A stretch of 64,000 nt of DNA. Origin: Corylus avellana. Lineage: Eukaryota; Streptophyta; Magnoliopsida; Fagales; Betulaceae. This document shows positions 44,228 through 54,671 of the stretch, piece after piece. The stretch is from positions 42,510,238 through 42,574,237 of the forward strand of contig NC_081542.1 of assembly GCF_901000735.1 (NCBI RefSeq). Direction: 5' to 3'. The notes under the pieces were generated by a model that made no database searches, was not told the DNA's origin, and saw nothing but the letters and a program-made list of their open reading frames with translations. The position numbers and the translations under genes are program-made. The stretch's first letter is position 1; each line of letters begins with the position of its first letter.

Positions 44228-47200
44228 TCATAACCTACACAGTCCTAAACTCTTAACATGAGCCATATGAGCATCTCGAACTATAGGCTTTGTTAGCGGA
44301 TCAACTATCATTTGACTCGTAGAAATATGTTTAAGCACCATTTTTTTCTTGGTGATCATATCTCGTATGTAGTGATATCTGGTGTCTATGTGTTTGGTTC
44401 GTGCATGATATTTGGGATCCTTAGCATAGGCAAGTGCTGCCATACTATCACAATGTATTGTCACAGGATCATAATTGTTGTGACCACATTCAAATGATGT
44501 AAGAATCGCCTCAACCAAACTGCCTCTTGTATTGCTGCTGAGCATGCTATATACTCTGCCTCCATAGTAGATAAAGCTATACAAGGTTGCTTTTTGCTAC
44601 TCCAAGTAATCGCTCCATTATTGAGCAAAAATGCATATCTTGTCGTGCATTTGCACTCGTCTGGGTCACTACCCCAATCAGCATCACTGTAACCAACTAA
44701 ACGCAAATCTTCGCCTTGATAGCAAAGTGCATAATCCATCGCTCCCATGAGGTATCTGAGTATTCTCTTCACTATTTTCCAGTGAGCTAGTTCTGGATTT
44801 GATTGGAATATGCTAACTAACCCAACAGCATAACATATATCTGGTCGAGTACACATCATAGCGTACATTAGACTCCCCACAGCACTAGAATAAGGAACTC
44901 GAGACATCTTTTCCTTTTCTTCTTGAGTTTTAGGACTCATTTCTAGATTTAAGGGTTCGCCCCTAAAAGCAGGAGTGTTAATGGGTTTGTAGTTATGCAT
45001 TTGCAAGCGTTCAAGAATCCTTTTGATGTAAGTTTGTTGAGACAAACTCAAAAATTTCTTTGAACGATCCCTACAAAATTTAACTCCAAGAATATAGTCT
45101 GCTTCACCCATGTCCTTTATTTCGAGAGTAGAGGACAACCATCTTTTAGTGGCGACAATCATGTTTTTATCATTTCCTGCCAATAAAATGTCATCAACAT
45201 ACAACGAAAGGATTACAAAAATTCCTTTGGATCGTTTCACATACACACAATGATCTTCTTCAATCATCTTAAATCCATTAGAAATAATGGTTTGATGAAA
45301 TCTCAGATACCATTGCTTAGATGATTGTTTAAAACAATAAATGGATCGTTTGAGCTTGCAAACTTTGCGCTCTTTTCCTTTAGCTACAAAACCAAAGGTT
45401 GATCCAAATATATTTCCTCATCTAGTTCTCCATTGAGAAAAGCAGTTTTAACATCCATTTGGAATAATTCTAAATCCAAATGTGCGACAATGGCAAGGAT
45501 CATGCGAATGGAGGCAAACCATACTACTGGAGAGAAGGTTTCCTCGTAGTCAACACCCTCTTTTTGGGTGTAACCCTTCGCTACAAGGCGTGCCTTATAC
45601 CTTTTAATTGAACCATCCGCCTTACGCTTGATCTTTAAGACCCATTTGTTTCCGATGGCATTGCGTCCTGGCGGAAGGTTTACCAAATCCCAGACCTGGT
45701 TAGTCCTCTTTGACTCTATTTCTTCATTCATTGCTTTTATCCACTCATTACAAGCTGGAGATGAGATAGTCTCATGGTATGACCTAGGCTCATCATCATC
45801 TTGCGGAGCAACCATGAAAACATCACCTTCAATCTCAAAGTGTCGTCAAGGGATTTTTCCACGTTCACTTCTATGCAATTGAGGTTCTTGTGAATCCTCT
45901 TCTAGTGGTGTGCTCCCACTAGGCGGCAAGTCACTTCCCCTGCTCCTAGGAGATTGGGAAATTTCTTCCTCATTCTTTACTAGGCTACTTGGAGCATCTC
46001 CCTCCTGATCCACTAATTCATAAAGTTCCAAATATTTATTAACCTTACCCTTGCTAGGGTATTCATTCTCAATGAAATAGACATTTCGTGACCCTATTTC
46101 AGTCACTCTTCCATCTGGTTGTTCCCCTATCAACACGTAGCCCTTAGAATGTTCTGAGTATCTTATAAAAATACACTTCTTTTCTCTAGGGCCTAACTTC
46201 CCATGTTTATGGGAAGTATCATGAACAAAACCCGTCAAACCCCATGGTCGTAGATTATCCAAATTGGGCTTTTCACCGGTCCATAACTCGTACGGTGTGG
46301 AAGGTACTGATTTTGAGGGCACTCAATTAAGAATGTAGGCTGCAGTCATAAGTACATCTCCCCAATAGGATATTGGTTGGTTTGCTTGTGCCATCATTGA
46401 CCTAATCATTTCTAGTAGAGTTTGATTTCTCCTTTCCGCCACACCATTTTGTTGTGGCGTACAAGGCATCGTTAGCTGCCTTTTGATTCCTTTTCCTTCA
46501 CATAGCACTTTAAATTGCTTAGATAGATACTCGCGTCCACGGTCAATTCTAGAACTTTGATGCTCTTGTCTAACTGGTTCTCAACCAAAATCATATAACG
46601 CCTAAAGCAATTCAAAGCTTCAAACTTATGGGAGATTAAGTAGACATGACCATATTGCGTGTAATCATCAATAAATGTGATAAAGTAGGAACCACCATGC
46701 CTTGCCCTCATATTCATTGGGCCACAAATGTCTGAGTGAATTAATTGCAATGGGAAAGATGCCCTAGTGGCTTTTCCAAATGGTTTTCTTTTTTGACTTT
46801 CCCATAAGATAATGTTCACATGTGGGCAATGACGTTTTAGCGAGTGGGTCTATAAGACCTTCTCTAGCCAATCTTTTCATTCTATCTTGCCCTATATGGC
46901 CTAATCTAGCATGCCATAATATAGAATCATTATAAACATTATCACTAGAAGTCAACAAAGCAATTGTATTATCATAATATAAATTATTGATGTCCAAAAC
47001 CATAAAACCATTAGAAACAAAGCCACAACCATAGTAATGTGTATCTAAAATTATCTTTTTCACCCATATTCTTGAAATCAATCTCAAACCCTAATCTAAG
47101 CAACCGATTAACTGATAGCAGGTTTTGCCGAACTTCAGGAGCATACAAATCATCATGGAGTAACAAAGTGCGCCCTCATCGTAAATCCAGTGTGTAAGTA

Positions 47201-48257
47201 CCAATGCCTATTACATCCACACTAGATCCGTTCCCCATGTATAATATTCGGCTCCCAACTGGTATGCGACGATACTCTAAGTACCCTGTATGTTCTCTCG
47301 CTACATGTTCGGTTGCTACTGAATCTACAATCCATTCAGAAGAAGAATCAACAACCATAACATGACTAGTAACATAAATACCACGAGACATGAAATTAGG
47401 GAGTACCTTCTTCGGCTCAGTGCATTCACTAGCGAAGTGTCCTTCCTTGCCACAATTGAAGCAGTTCAACTTAGATTTGTCTTTCTTCCCACCACACTTA
47501 CCTCTCCTATGTTTGGTGGATTTAGCCTCTTCTTAAGCGCTGGTCTTCGAGTCAATCCTTGCATGAGATCTTTTCTTTGGTTCCAGCGCTTGGGCCTAAA
47601 TGCCCTACGCGAACTTGATTTAGCTATATTAACAAATGCTTCAGGTTTAGCAGCCTCTAGGCGCTCAGCCTCTAGCTTAAGATGACGCGCTACATCCTCA
47701 AATGTTTTAATATTTTCGTTGTGCGTCATGTTTTGGCTCATAATTTCTCAAGATTTTGGAAGAGAACGAATGATAGCTTGGACCTGCTATTCATCAGTGA
47801 GATTGTTTCCAGCGACTTTAAGCTTGCGAATCATAGAAGACATCACTCTTAAATGCTGCTTCATTGTATGGTTATAGCGCATTGAGTATGAGTCAAACTT
47901 CATTGTTAATTCGTGCAGCCTAGTAGCCGAAGTGCCTCCATATCTCAACTTGAGGGCTTTCGACATGTCATGGGCAGTCTGACACTCTTCAAATTCGCCT
48001 ATAAGATCATTGCTCATGCTGCTTAACAATGTGAAGTGCGCAGAGCGATCTTTCTTGATCCAACTCTCATAGGCATCAAGATCGCGTTGATGTTGAGGAG
48101 TGTCCCCTTGTTGAGAAGCAGTCATGGATTGGGTTATGGTCTCCAAGACCTCTTGTTCGTTCAAGATATATTGGATATTTTGATGCCAAATGTCGTAATT
48201 ATCCCCATCCAATTTCTCTCCTTTATTTAAATTAGCAATAATACTCTTAGAGGCCAT
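44228..48257 (-). pseudogene. Broken copia gag-pol, copy 2
   Basis: Starts MASKSII at 48257. Gag extends to a CCHC knuckle (CFNCGKEGHFASEC, about 47430-47470). Gag-pre-integrase (about 46900), integrase (HSDICGP, about 46730), reverse transcriptase (45815-45100 with YVDD) and RNase H (about 44660-44500) follow. The frame is broken by stops and shifts; one stop (TAG in gag, about 47790) is shared with copy 1 but absent from copy 3, so copies 1 and 2 share descent after it arose. The last segment (45267-44461) is a long open stretch. Confidence 0.92.
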
Positions 48258-48849
48258 TTTCACTACATTTAAAACGAGAGAAATATTATTAATATGCACA
48301 CACATTTACAAAATTTTGCCGCGTTAATCCAAATTAAATAAAATAATTTATGCACAAGTCGCGAGATTGAAAATTCCCTAAGCTCTTAATCATCTCTCGC
48401 GCCACAAGTACCCTTTATCATGTTTAATTTGATTTTTGCGCAAAAATACATAAGGGAGGAGAAATAAATTCAACTCAACCTAACTCCCACTATTTAAACT
48501 AATTCTAGGCAACAAACATAAATAATATCATGCCAAGAATAAATTCAATGCCATCATATTAGGTGCTACACATGCTCTAAAAATTATCTCAACAAATTTT
48601 AAAAGAGTAAGCATGCATTTCATTTCTCCAAAGAAATAATTATGGATTTAGATATACAATTCTTATATAAAAATAAATCCATAAAAATTACTACTACCCC
48701 AAACAATTTTACATGCATGCCAATATTTAAACATACTGTACAAAAAAAAAATATTTAACATGCAATCTCTTCAACAAATGAATTTTCATTCATTTTATAC
48801 ATATATTATTGTATTACAAATAACAAAGGGTAATTCATTTCTAAAGGAT

Positions 48850-49005
48850 CCTAGTAGCCTATCGGTTAAGGTGTTTACCACTCTATCCACACGGCATGGG
48901 TTCAAACCCATGAATATTACCAAAACCGCGAGAGTGGAGAATCGAAACAGGGCCAACTTACTCGTGAAGAGCATCACTCAACCATTAAGCTAGAGCTACT
49001 TCTTG
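48850..49005. mobile_element. Head-to-head tRNA-like pair, copy 2
   Basis: Reverse-complement counterpart of 23821-23975 with the same A- and B-box-like motifs in convergent arrangement. Confidence 0.5.
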
Positions 49006-49181
49006 AAAAAGTACGACGATCCAAATCTATAAACGGTTATTTACATATTTGACCAGACCTTCTTCAACCTCTGAAAACTCAAATGTTGCCCTATTTTCAA
49101 ATTCGTCTTGAAACTTAAATCCTTCCTATCTCCCTCATTATAGGTCCATTTTTCGCATTCCATATGTCAAATTATACCTTA

Positions 49182-49517
49182 GGGAAAAATCTACTTTACC
49201 CCCCTAAAGTTTCAGGAGTTTTTCAATTTAAACCTCAAAGTTTAAAAATTGGCAATGTATCCCCCTAATGTTTTAAAGATTTTCAATTTAAACCTTCCGT
49301 TACTAATTTCCGTCAAATTGGACATAAATCTATGAAATTACGTAATTACCCTCAAGCTTTTTATTTTTAATTTCCGTCTAATTTAACGGAAATTAGTAAC
49401 AGAATGTTTAAATTGAAAATTTTTGAAACATTAGGGTGGTACATTGCCAATTTTTAAACTTTGGAGTTCAAATTGAAAAACTCCTGAAACTTCAAGGGGG
49501 TAAAGTGGATTTTCTCC
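49182..49517. mobile_element. Mutator-like MITE in copia copy 2
   Basis: Counterpart of 23303-23638. Flanked by TATACCTTA (49173-49181) and TAAACCTTA (49518-49526), one mismatch apart. Starts GGGAAAAAT. Confidence 0.8.
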
Positions 49518-49688
49518 TAAACCTTATGACAAGTATAATCTAACCATATGAAAAATTAATGCATTTGATGATAAACAATTATCAGAACAATAGAAACAAA
49601 GTTTCATGTTCTTCAACTAAGAATGTTATATCTCTCAACATACATGTCCAATCATCACCAAATTTTGTGGGCATGTTCATATGAATGT

Positions 49689-51061
49689 TGTTGTGCAAAT
49701 TTATTTAATTCGCAAGTGCACGAATCAATTGTAGTTAATAGATTGCAAGTGCAAGGTCGAACCCACAGGGAATTGTATTCTTGAAAGCAATTTTAAATCT
49801 AAATTAATTAAACCCTAATCTAGTTCCAAATTTTTGAGAGATTTTTTTTGTTTGAATGAAAAAGCAAAAGCGTGAGCAATTTAAAGTGATTAAAATCTTA
49901 TGACGAAGCACTAAGGTTTCGGAATCCGCACTCACAAATTCATAACATAATTTCATGATCTATAATATTCCTCAAAGTTCTCACATATAAATCTTAAGTT
50001 TGTTTTACTATTGCTTCAAAGAATGAATCAAAAGATCTCATGTATCCATTCATAACCCAAATCACAAAAGAAATCCAATATTTGATCAAATCATTAACTG
50101 TATCCGTAAATCACAAGAAAATATCCAATCTTTATCAAAACATCAATTGTATCCAGAGAATAAATCACAGGGAAAATTCAATTTTTAACATAGAAAACCA
50201 AGCAATCAATTGTATTGAATAATCTTAAATCATCAAGTGTATCCTTGAATCACAAAAGATATCCAAGAGTTATTCAATCCAATTGATTAGAAGTAAAACA
50301 ATAGAGCAATTAAACCATTAAATTGAGAAATATTACATACATGAAACAAAGTTGCTAATCATAAGTGTGGCTTCATCTTGAACCTTAGTTGAAGGTTTAG
50401 CCTCTCATGTTATTGAAAGACAAAACTAAATTGATTGAATTCATAATGTAAAATTGAGTACTTATAAATAATAATCACAAAGTTGAGATTCAAAAGCTAG
50501 GAAAACCTTAAACTCTCTTCTTTCTCCTCTGCAATCTTGAAATTCGTAGTCTCCCTCAACTAATTTGATAATTCCCTATTTATAGACCTAAAACTTAGGG
50601 TTTTACAAGTTGAAATCGGATCAAATTCGTCCACGTTTGTACCCTTTTATTGCGGGACAATTTTTGAATAGTAAAAGTCCGAATTAGGAAACTCCTATTT
50701 GACAAGGAATTGTAGTATTTTGAGTTAGCTTTCCAATGTCGCTTGAATCACCTCAATCGAATATGTGAACGAAAAGTTATGGTCAAAATATTGAGACGTG
50801 CAGAATCTGAATTTGAATCCAATTCGAAATTTTATCCAATCTTATCCTTAATCCTATGTAACCATTTCTTGGATTTGGTTAAATTTAACCACATCATCTA
50901 GGTCTTCTCAAAGTAAGTTTTCTTCCAAAAAGTAGTTTTTCTTCAACACCTACAAAATACTAAAAACACAAAACTAACACAGAACATCAGATAATAACAC
51001 AGCTAAAGGATTAACACAAGTAAATTAAGGGGTCCAAATATGCAATATTTGGCACATATCA
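49689..51061 (-). mobile_element. Gypsy-like solo LTR nested in the copia leader
   Basis: On the minus strand it runs TGATATGTGCC to TTTGCACAACA and is flanked by a perfect AATGT (plus strand) at 49684-49688 and 51062-51066. Its first 60 bases resemble the LTR start of the gypsy-type element at 34871 (TGATAAGCGCC), so it is a distant relative. No internal sequence is present. Confidence 0.85.
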
Positions 51062-51240
51062 AATGTTCTCTACAACATGTATAAATTTGGTGGTCTAATT
51101 CATTCATTTTCAAAATTTGCCAATAAAGGCCATATATTAACGAAAATGGTATATGAATCAAAAACTTGATTTCATTGCAATTTCTCATGTATAGAAAAAC
51201 ATTTACACATGCATACATACAATGAGAAACACTCAACTTG

Positions 51241-51252
51241 GCTTTGATACCA
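51241..51252 (-). promoter_or_regulatory. Copia primer-binding site
   Basis: TGGTATCAAAGC on the element strand, one base from the 5' LTR end. It resembles the TGGTATCAGAGC initiator-methionine tRNA site used by most plant copia elements. The same site is at 63541-63552 in copy 3. Confidence 0.85.
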
Positions 51253-51253
51253 A

Positions 51254-51665
51254 TGTTGAGTAAAACATAAACATAAAAAATATAGAGTTCTATGTGTGTA
51301 CCTTTCTTCTAGAACTAACAAATTAGGATCTTTGGTAAGTGGTCTACAATGTATAGTGATGCCTCTCACGTACAGATTTGAAAGAACTCAACGGTGGTGT
51401 TTTATTACAAGAACAAAACACATATGCCCACAACCTAAATGCTCTTTGATGGAGAATATATAAGAGAGAATTGAGAGAGATTCATAAATTTTAATTTTGA
51501 AATGAATGAATAAATCTGTAGTTTTAACTTACATCCCAAGGGTAATTTATAAACAACCAAAAGACACAACTCTTGGTTATGGAAGCTACTAATTCCAAGA
51601 GAAACAATTCTTGGTTTTATATGGACCAACTCCACTGTGGGTATATTGAGGTCCAATTACTAACA
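51254..51665 (-). repeat. 5' LTR of copia copy 2, overlapping the LecRK-F end
   Basis: 412 bases. Its first base is the third base of LecRK-F codon 674, and its next 48 bases encode the last 15 residues and the stop. A TTTATAAAT box lies near 51545-51553 and an AATAAA signal at 51401-51406, all on the minus strand. Confidence 0.92.
51401..51406 (-). terminator. Likely poly(A) signal for LecRK-F in the LTR
   Basis: AATAAA on the minus strand, about 210 bases after the LecRK-F stop codon and inside the LTR. The same hexamer is kept in the LTR remnant after LecRK-B (7974-7979). Its use for LecRK transcripts is inferred. Confidence 0.5.
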
Positions 51666-53686
51666 TCTTCAAATGTTGGGTGTGATGAAGGCCCAAAATC
51701 TCGTGGAATCTCAGACCACCTACCCATGGGTTTCATTTTTCGGAGCAAGTATACATCGATATCCTCACTTTCAACCTCATTGTTCCCCTCCAACACTTTC
51801 ACTACTTGTCTCATTGTTGGCCGGGAACTTGGGTCAGGGTAAGCACACAACAAGCCCAAGTGAAGCACCCTGCCCACTTCTTCCTCATCAAACTCGCCTC
51901 TAGCCTTCAATCTCTCATCAAGAGCATTCAATAATTGCCCTTGTACCATCAATTGCCATGCCCAATCTACCAAAGCTGGCTTCCCTACCTCTATAGGCCT
52001 CCTCCCACACATGACTTCTAAAATCAAGACACCAAATCCAAACACATCGGTTTGAGCCGATGCCCGTCCGCTTCTAATCACTTCTGGCGCCAAATATCCA
52101 ACGGTCCCAATCACCCTTGTCGTGTTAGGCATTTGTCCATGGTCGTGCATTCGGGCTAATCCGAAATCCCCTAGCCTTCCATTCATATCCTTGTCAAGTA
52201 ACACATTGCTAGCCTTAATGTCCCTATGAAGGACTTTGGCTTCCCACCCCTCGTGTAAGTACAAGACTGCAAAAGCTACATCTTTCAAAATCCTTATCCT
52301 GTCTTCACAGCTCAACATCATCCTGTCATCACATTCAAACACCCACTTGTCCAAACTCCCATTTTCCATATAGTCATAAACTAACAAGAAGTTGCCCTTC
52401 TCTCTCTTGCACCACCCTCTCAACCCCACCAAACTTCTATGCTTCAATCTTCCAAGGCTTGAAATTTCAGCCAAAAATTCTCTCATCCCATCATTTTCAT
52501 GCGAAATGCATTTCACTGCAATCTCTGCCCCTCCTGCTAAAACACCCTTATAGACCTTCCCATTCCCTCCGGTTCCAATCACATTTTCTTCCGAGAAATC
52601 TCTTGTGGCCGCCTCAATTTCTATGTAAGTCATTCTGTGTGGCCAATACTCCAATTCCCATTCCTCCATTTCCTCTCTCTCCCTAGCTCTCCTTCGCTGC
52701 CTCTTGATCCAAAACAGAGCAAACAGAGCAGAAAGACAGACAACGAAGAAAACTCCCACTGTGATTCCTGCAATAAACCCTTTTGATCGAAATATTGACT
52801 CCTTTGGAAGAACAAAAGATGGCAAACCTGTGGTAACCAACTCTTGGCTTAACGAAAAGTTGGAATTACTAAAGCTCCAAGCCAAAATCCTGTGGCTTTC
52901 AACTAACTGTCCGGTAGCACTAGTAAAGCCAACATACATTTCATCCTCAAACACCTCAGAAAGGTCAATAGAAGCATTCAACAAAGGCTTCAGAGGTCTT
53001 TTCATGCCTGCCAGAGCCACAGTAACATTAATCAAAGAATCTGAATAATCAATCCAAACTTGGTAATTTTCACCACTGTTGAGCTTCAATTCCTTGAATG
53101 ACTTCTCATCATCAGCGTTGCTGCTGTTGTCGCTTCTTTGGTTGTCGGGCCAGTACCCGGCATCGTGTGATGCGTTTGATTTGAGGGAGTTTATGTCGAT
53201 TCCAACATGGTTGGCGCTTATGTCATCGAATTCTACGTTCTTAAACACATCTAACTCGACACCGAAGACATGGTTATTGGGATTCCCATTGTTGGTGAAG
53301 TTGAGAAGGCCTAGATAATTAGCTGGGTGCGCGCCTTCGATGCCCTTAACGGGCACAAACATGAAAGCTATGCCATGCCTAGCGGGAGGATTATTCTTGT
53401 AAGAAACCATAGAGAAGATGAAAGAAGTTGAGAAAGGATACACATAAGAAGAGTTTGGGTTTTTAGCGGGGATCTTTTCTGGGTAAATTGCCCGGCCGAT
53501 TGAGTAATAAGTTCTGTTAGTGAGCATTAGAATACGAGATTCAACGTCGGCCAGGCCATAGAGTAACATATCGAAGGAGTTGAAACCATTGAAGACGAAA
53601 TCAACAGCCGATATGGATTGGAAGAAGAGGAAAAAGGGCAGCAGAAAGCATAGTAGGAGAGGCTGTTGGTGTTTACGCTCCTCCAT
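51617..53686 (-). CDS. L-type lectin receptor kinase LecRK-F with LTR-derived C-terminus
   Basis: An intact 689-residue receptor kinase. Signal peptide about 1-27, legume-lectin domain about 28-280, transmembrane helix about 303-327, Ser/Thr kinase about 363-633 with complete glycine loop (GTGGNGKVYKG), catalytic Lys, HRD, DFG and APE. It is the likely functional member of the B/F/G lineage, which has five extra residues in the lectin domain relative to A/D (QRSD insertion region near 183). Residues 675-689 (VSNWTSIYPQWSWSI) and the stop are encoded by a copia LTR; the original tail is at 42540-42611. One lectin residue differs from relatives (VELDVF instead of VEFDVF). A solo LTR lies 197 bases upstream of the ATG. 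Clade VII-like from memory; ligand unknown. Confidence 0.95.
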   Translation of the reverse strand: MEERKHQQPLLLCFLLPFFLFFQSISAVDFVFNGFNSFDMLLYGLADVESRILMLTNRTYYSIGRAIYPEKIPAKNPNSSYVYPFSTSFIFSMVSYKNNPPARHGIAFMFVPVKGIEGAHPANYLGLLNFTNNGNPNNHVFGVELDVFKNVEFDDISANHVGIDINSLKSNASHDAGYWPDNQRSDNSSNADDEKSFKELKLNSGENYQVWIDYSDSLINVTVALAGMKRPLKPLLNASIDLSEVFEDEMYVGFTSATGQLVESHRILAWSFSNSNFSLSQELVTTGLPSFVLPKESIFRSKGFIAGITVGVFFVVCLSALFALFWIKRQRRRAREREEMEEWELEYWPHRMTYIEIEAATRDFSEENVIGTGGNGKVYKGVLAGGAEIAVKCISHENDGMREFLAEISSLGRLKHRSLVGLRGWCKREKGNFLLVYDYMENGSLDKWVFECDDRMMLSCEDRIRILKDVAFAVLYLHEGWEAKVLHRDIKASNVLLDKDMNGRLGDFGLARMHDHGQMPNTTRVIGTVGYLAPEVIRSGRASAQTDVFGFGVLILEVMCGRRPIEVGKPALVDWAWQLMVQGQLLNALDERLKARGEFDEEEVGRVLHLGLLCAYPDPSSRPTMRQVVKVLEGNNEVESEDIDVYLLRKMKPMGRWSEIPRDFGPSSHPTFEDVSNWTSIYPQWSWSI

Positions 53687-53882
53687 GGGGGATGATAACT
53701 AGAAAAATGGAAAGAGAGACGAGCAGATGGTGTTGGATTGAATGAGGAGTTGTTGAACTTTCTTGGTCACCTTGTAGATATTCCTTGCACTTGATTTCTT
53801 TTGTCAGAAGACAGGTTGCCGGGTCGTTATCTATCAACATTTTCATAGCAGATTTATCAACTGCAGTGAATGGAGAAAAAAT
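53687..53882. promoter_or_regulatory. LecRK-F proximal promoter and leader
   Basis: 196 bases between the ATG and a solo LTR. It is conserved with the A and D upstream regions. No TATA box is confidently placed, so the core promoter may lie here or inside the LTR. Confidence 0.45.
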
Positions 53883-54671
53883 TGTTAGGTGTGACTTGCC
53901 ACCCATCAATATGGTGGGCCCAGTGTGTACCTTTACTTTTCCCTATGTTGGAGGCTCTTCTACGACTACAACTTGGGTTTGTATTCCTGTGTTGACTTGT
54001 ATTGGACTTTGTCGTCCAAATTGGATTCCTTAGGGACCGTACCTATAGCAACCGACCTATATGCTTATAAAAGCATGCTTTGGTTCTCTTGTTTTGTGTG
54101 CTTAAAAGCAGTGTGGTGGTAGCAAGCCGCACACAAGTGCAAAACTCAAGCACCAGTGAAACATAAAAGAGAGGGTGTGCCGAAACGTGAATATATGTGA
54201 GCACTTAAAGGGCGGAGAAAAAGAGAGAATCTGAGAAAATGTGTGCAAGGACAGTAAGGGTATGTTTTCTTTTTGGTGGTTTTTGGGAGCAAAAAATAAG
54301 TAATTAGAAGAAAATATACTGTAGAGTGAGCGAAAAAAATAGAGATCAGCCGCCATCTCTTCTAGCAAAAGAAGAGTTTGTATATCTGTCTTTTGTATTT
54401 TATTTTGAAAATAATTTCTCTTGTGTGATAGTGAAATTTGAGTGTATTGGAACTTTGAGATCTGAGTGATTTTCTCTATACTATTTTTGTATTCCATCTT
54501 TTGAAAGTGAATTTTTTTTCGGGTCGTCTCTGCCAGTAGATCTTGGCTTGTTAAACCGAACCATTTAAATTTTTGTGTTATGTGTGATTATTTATCTTTA
54601 TTATTCCGTATTCATCTTATTTTTCACACCTCACCTCATGAGTCTTGCGAAATAGGATTAATTTCCTAACA
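53883..54671 (+). mobile_element. Solo LTR in the LecRK-F promoter
   Basis: 789 bases from TGTTAGGTGTGACTTGCC to AATTTCCTAACA, flanked by AAAAT on both sides (53878-53882, 54672-54676). The LecRK-A and D promoters have the uninterrupted site. A TATAAAA at 54066-54072 points rightward, away from the gene. The LTR could act as a divergent promoter or displace upstream elements; neither is shown. Confidence 0.88.

Larger units (their letters stand above)
42612..51665 (-). mobile_element. Ty1/copia element, copy 2, inserted in LecRK-F
   Basis: Complete element: 5' LTR 51254-51665, primer site 51241-51252, degenerate gag-pol 48257-44228, purine tract 43023-43034, 3' LTR 42612-43022, flanked by TCTTC on both sides. 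It lies in the same orientation as the LecRK it interrupts. The leader between primer site and gag is long because it holds a solo LTR (49689-51061), a MITE and the tRNA-like pair. The LTRs differ at many sites, so it is old. Confidence 0.93.

Noticed and set aside
22397..50423. A giant natural inverted repeat (22.4-29.3 kb versus 43.5-50.4 kb)
   Set aside because: The left arm is a contig closed off by gaps, so its orientation is not established by sequence.
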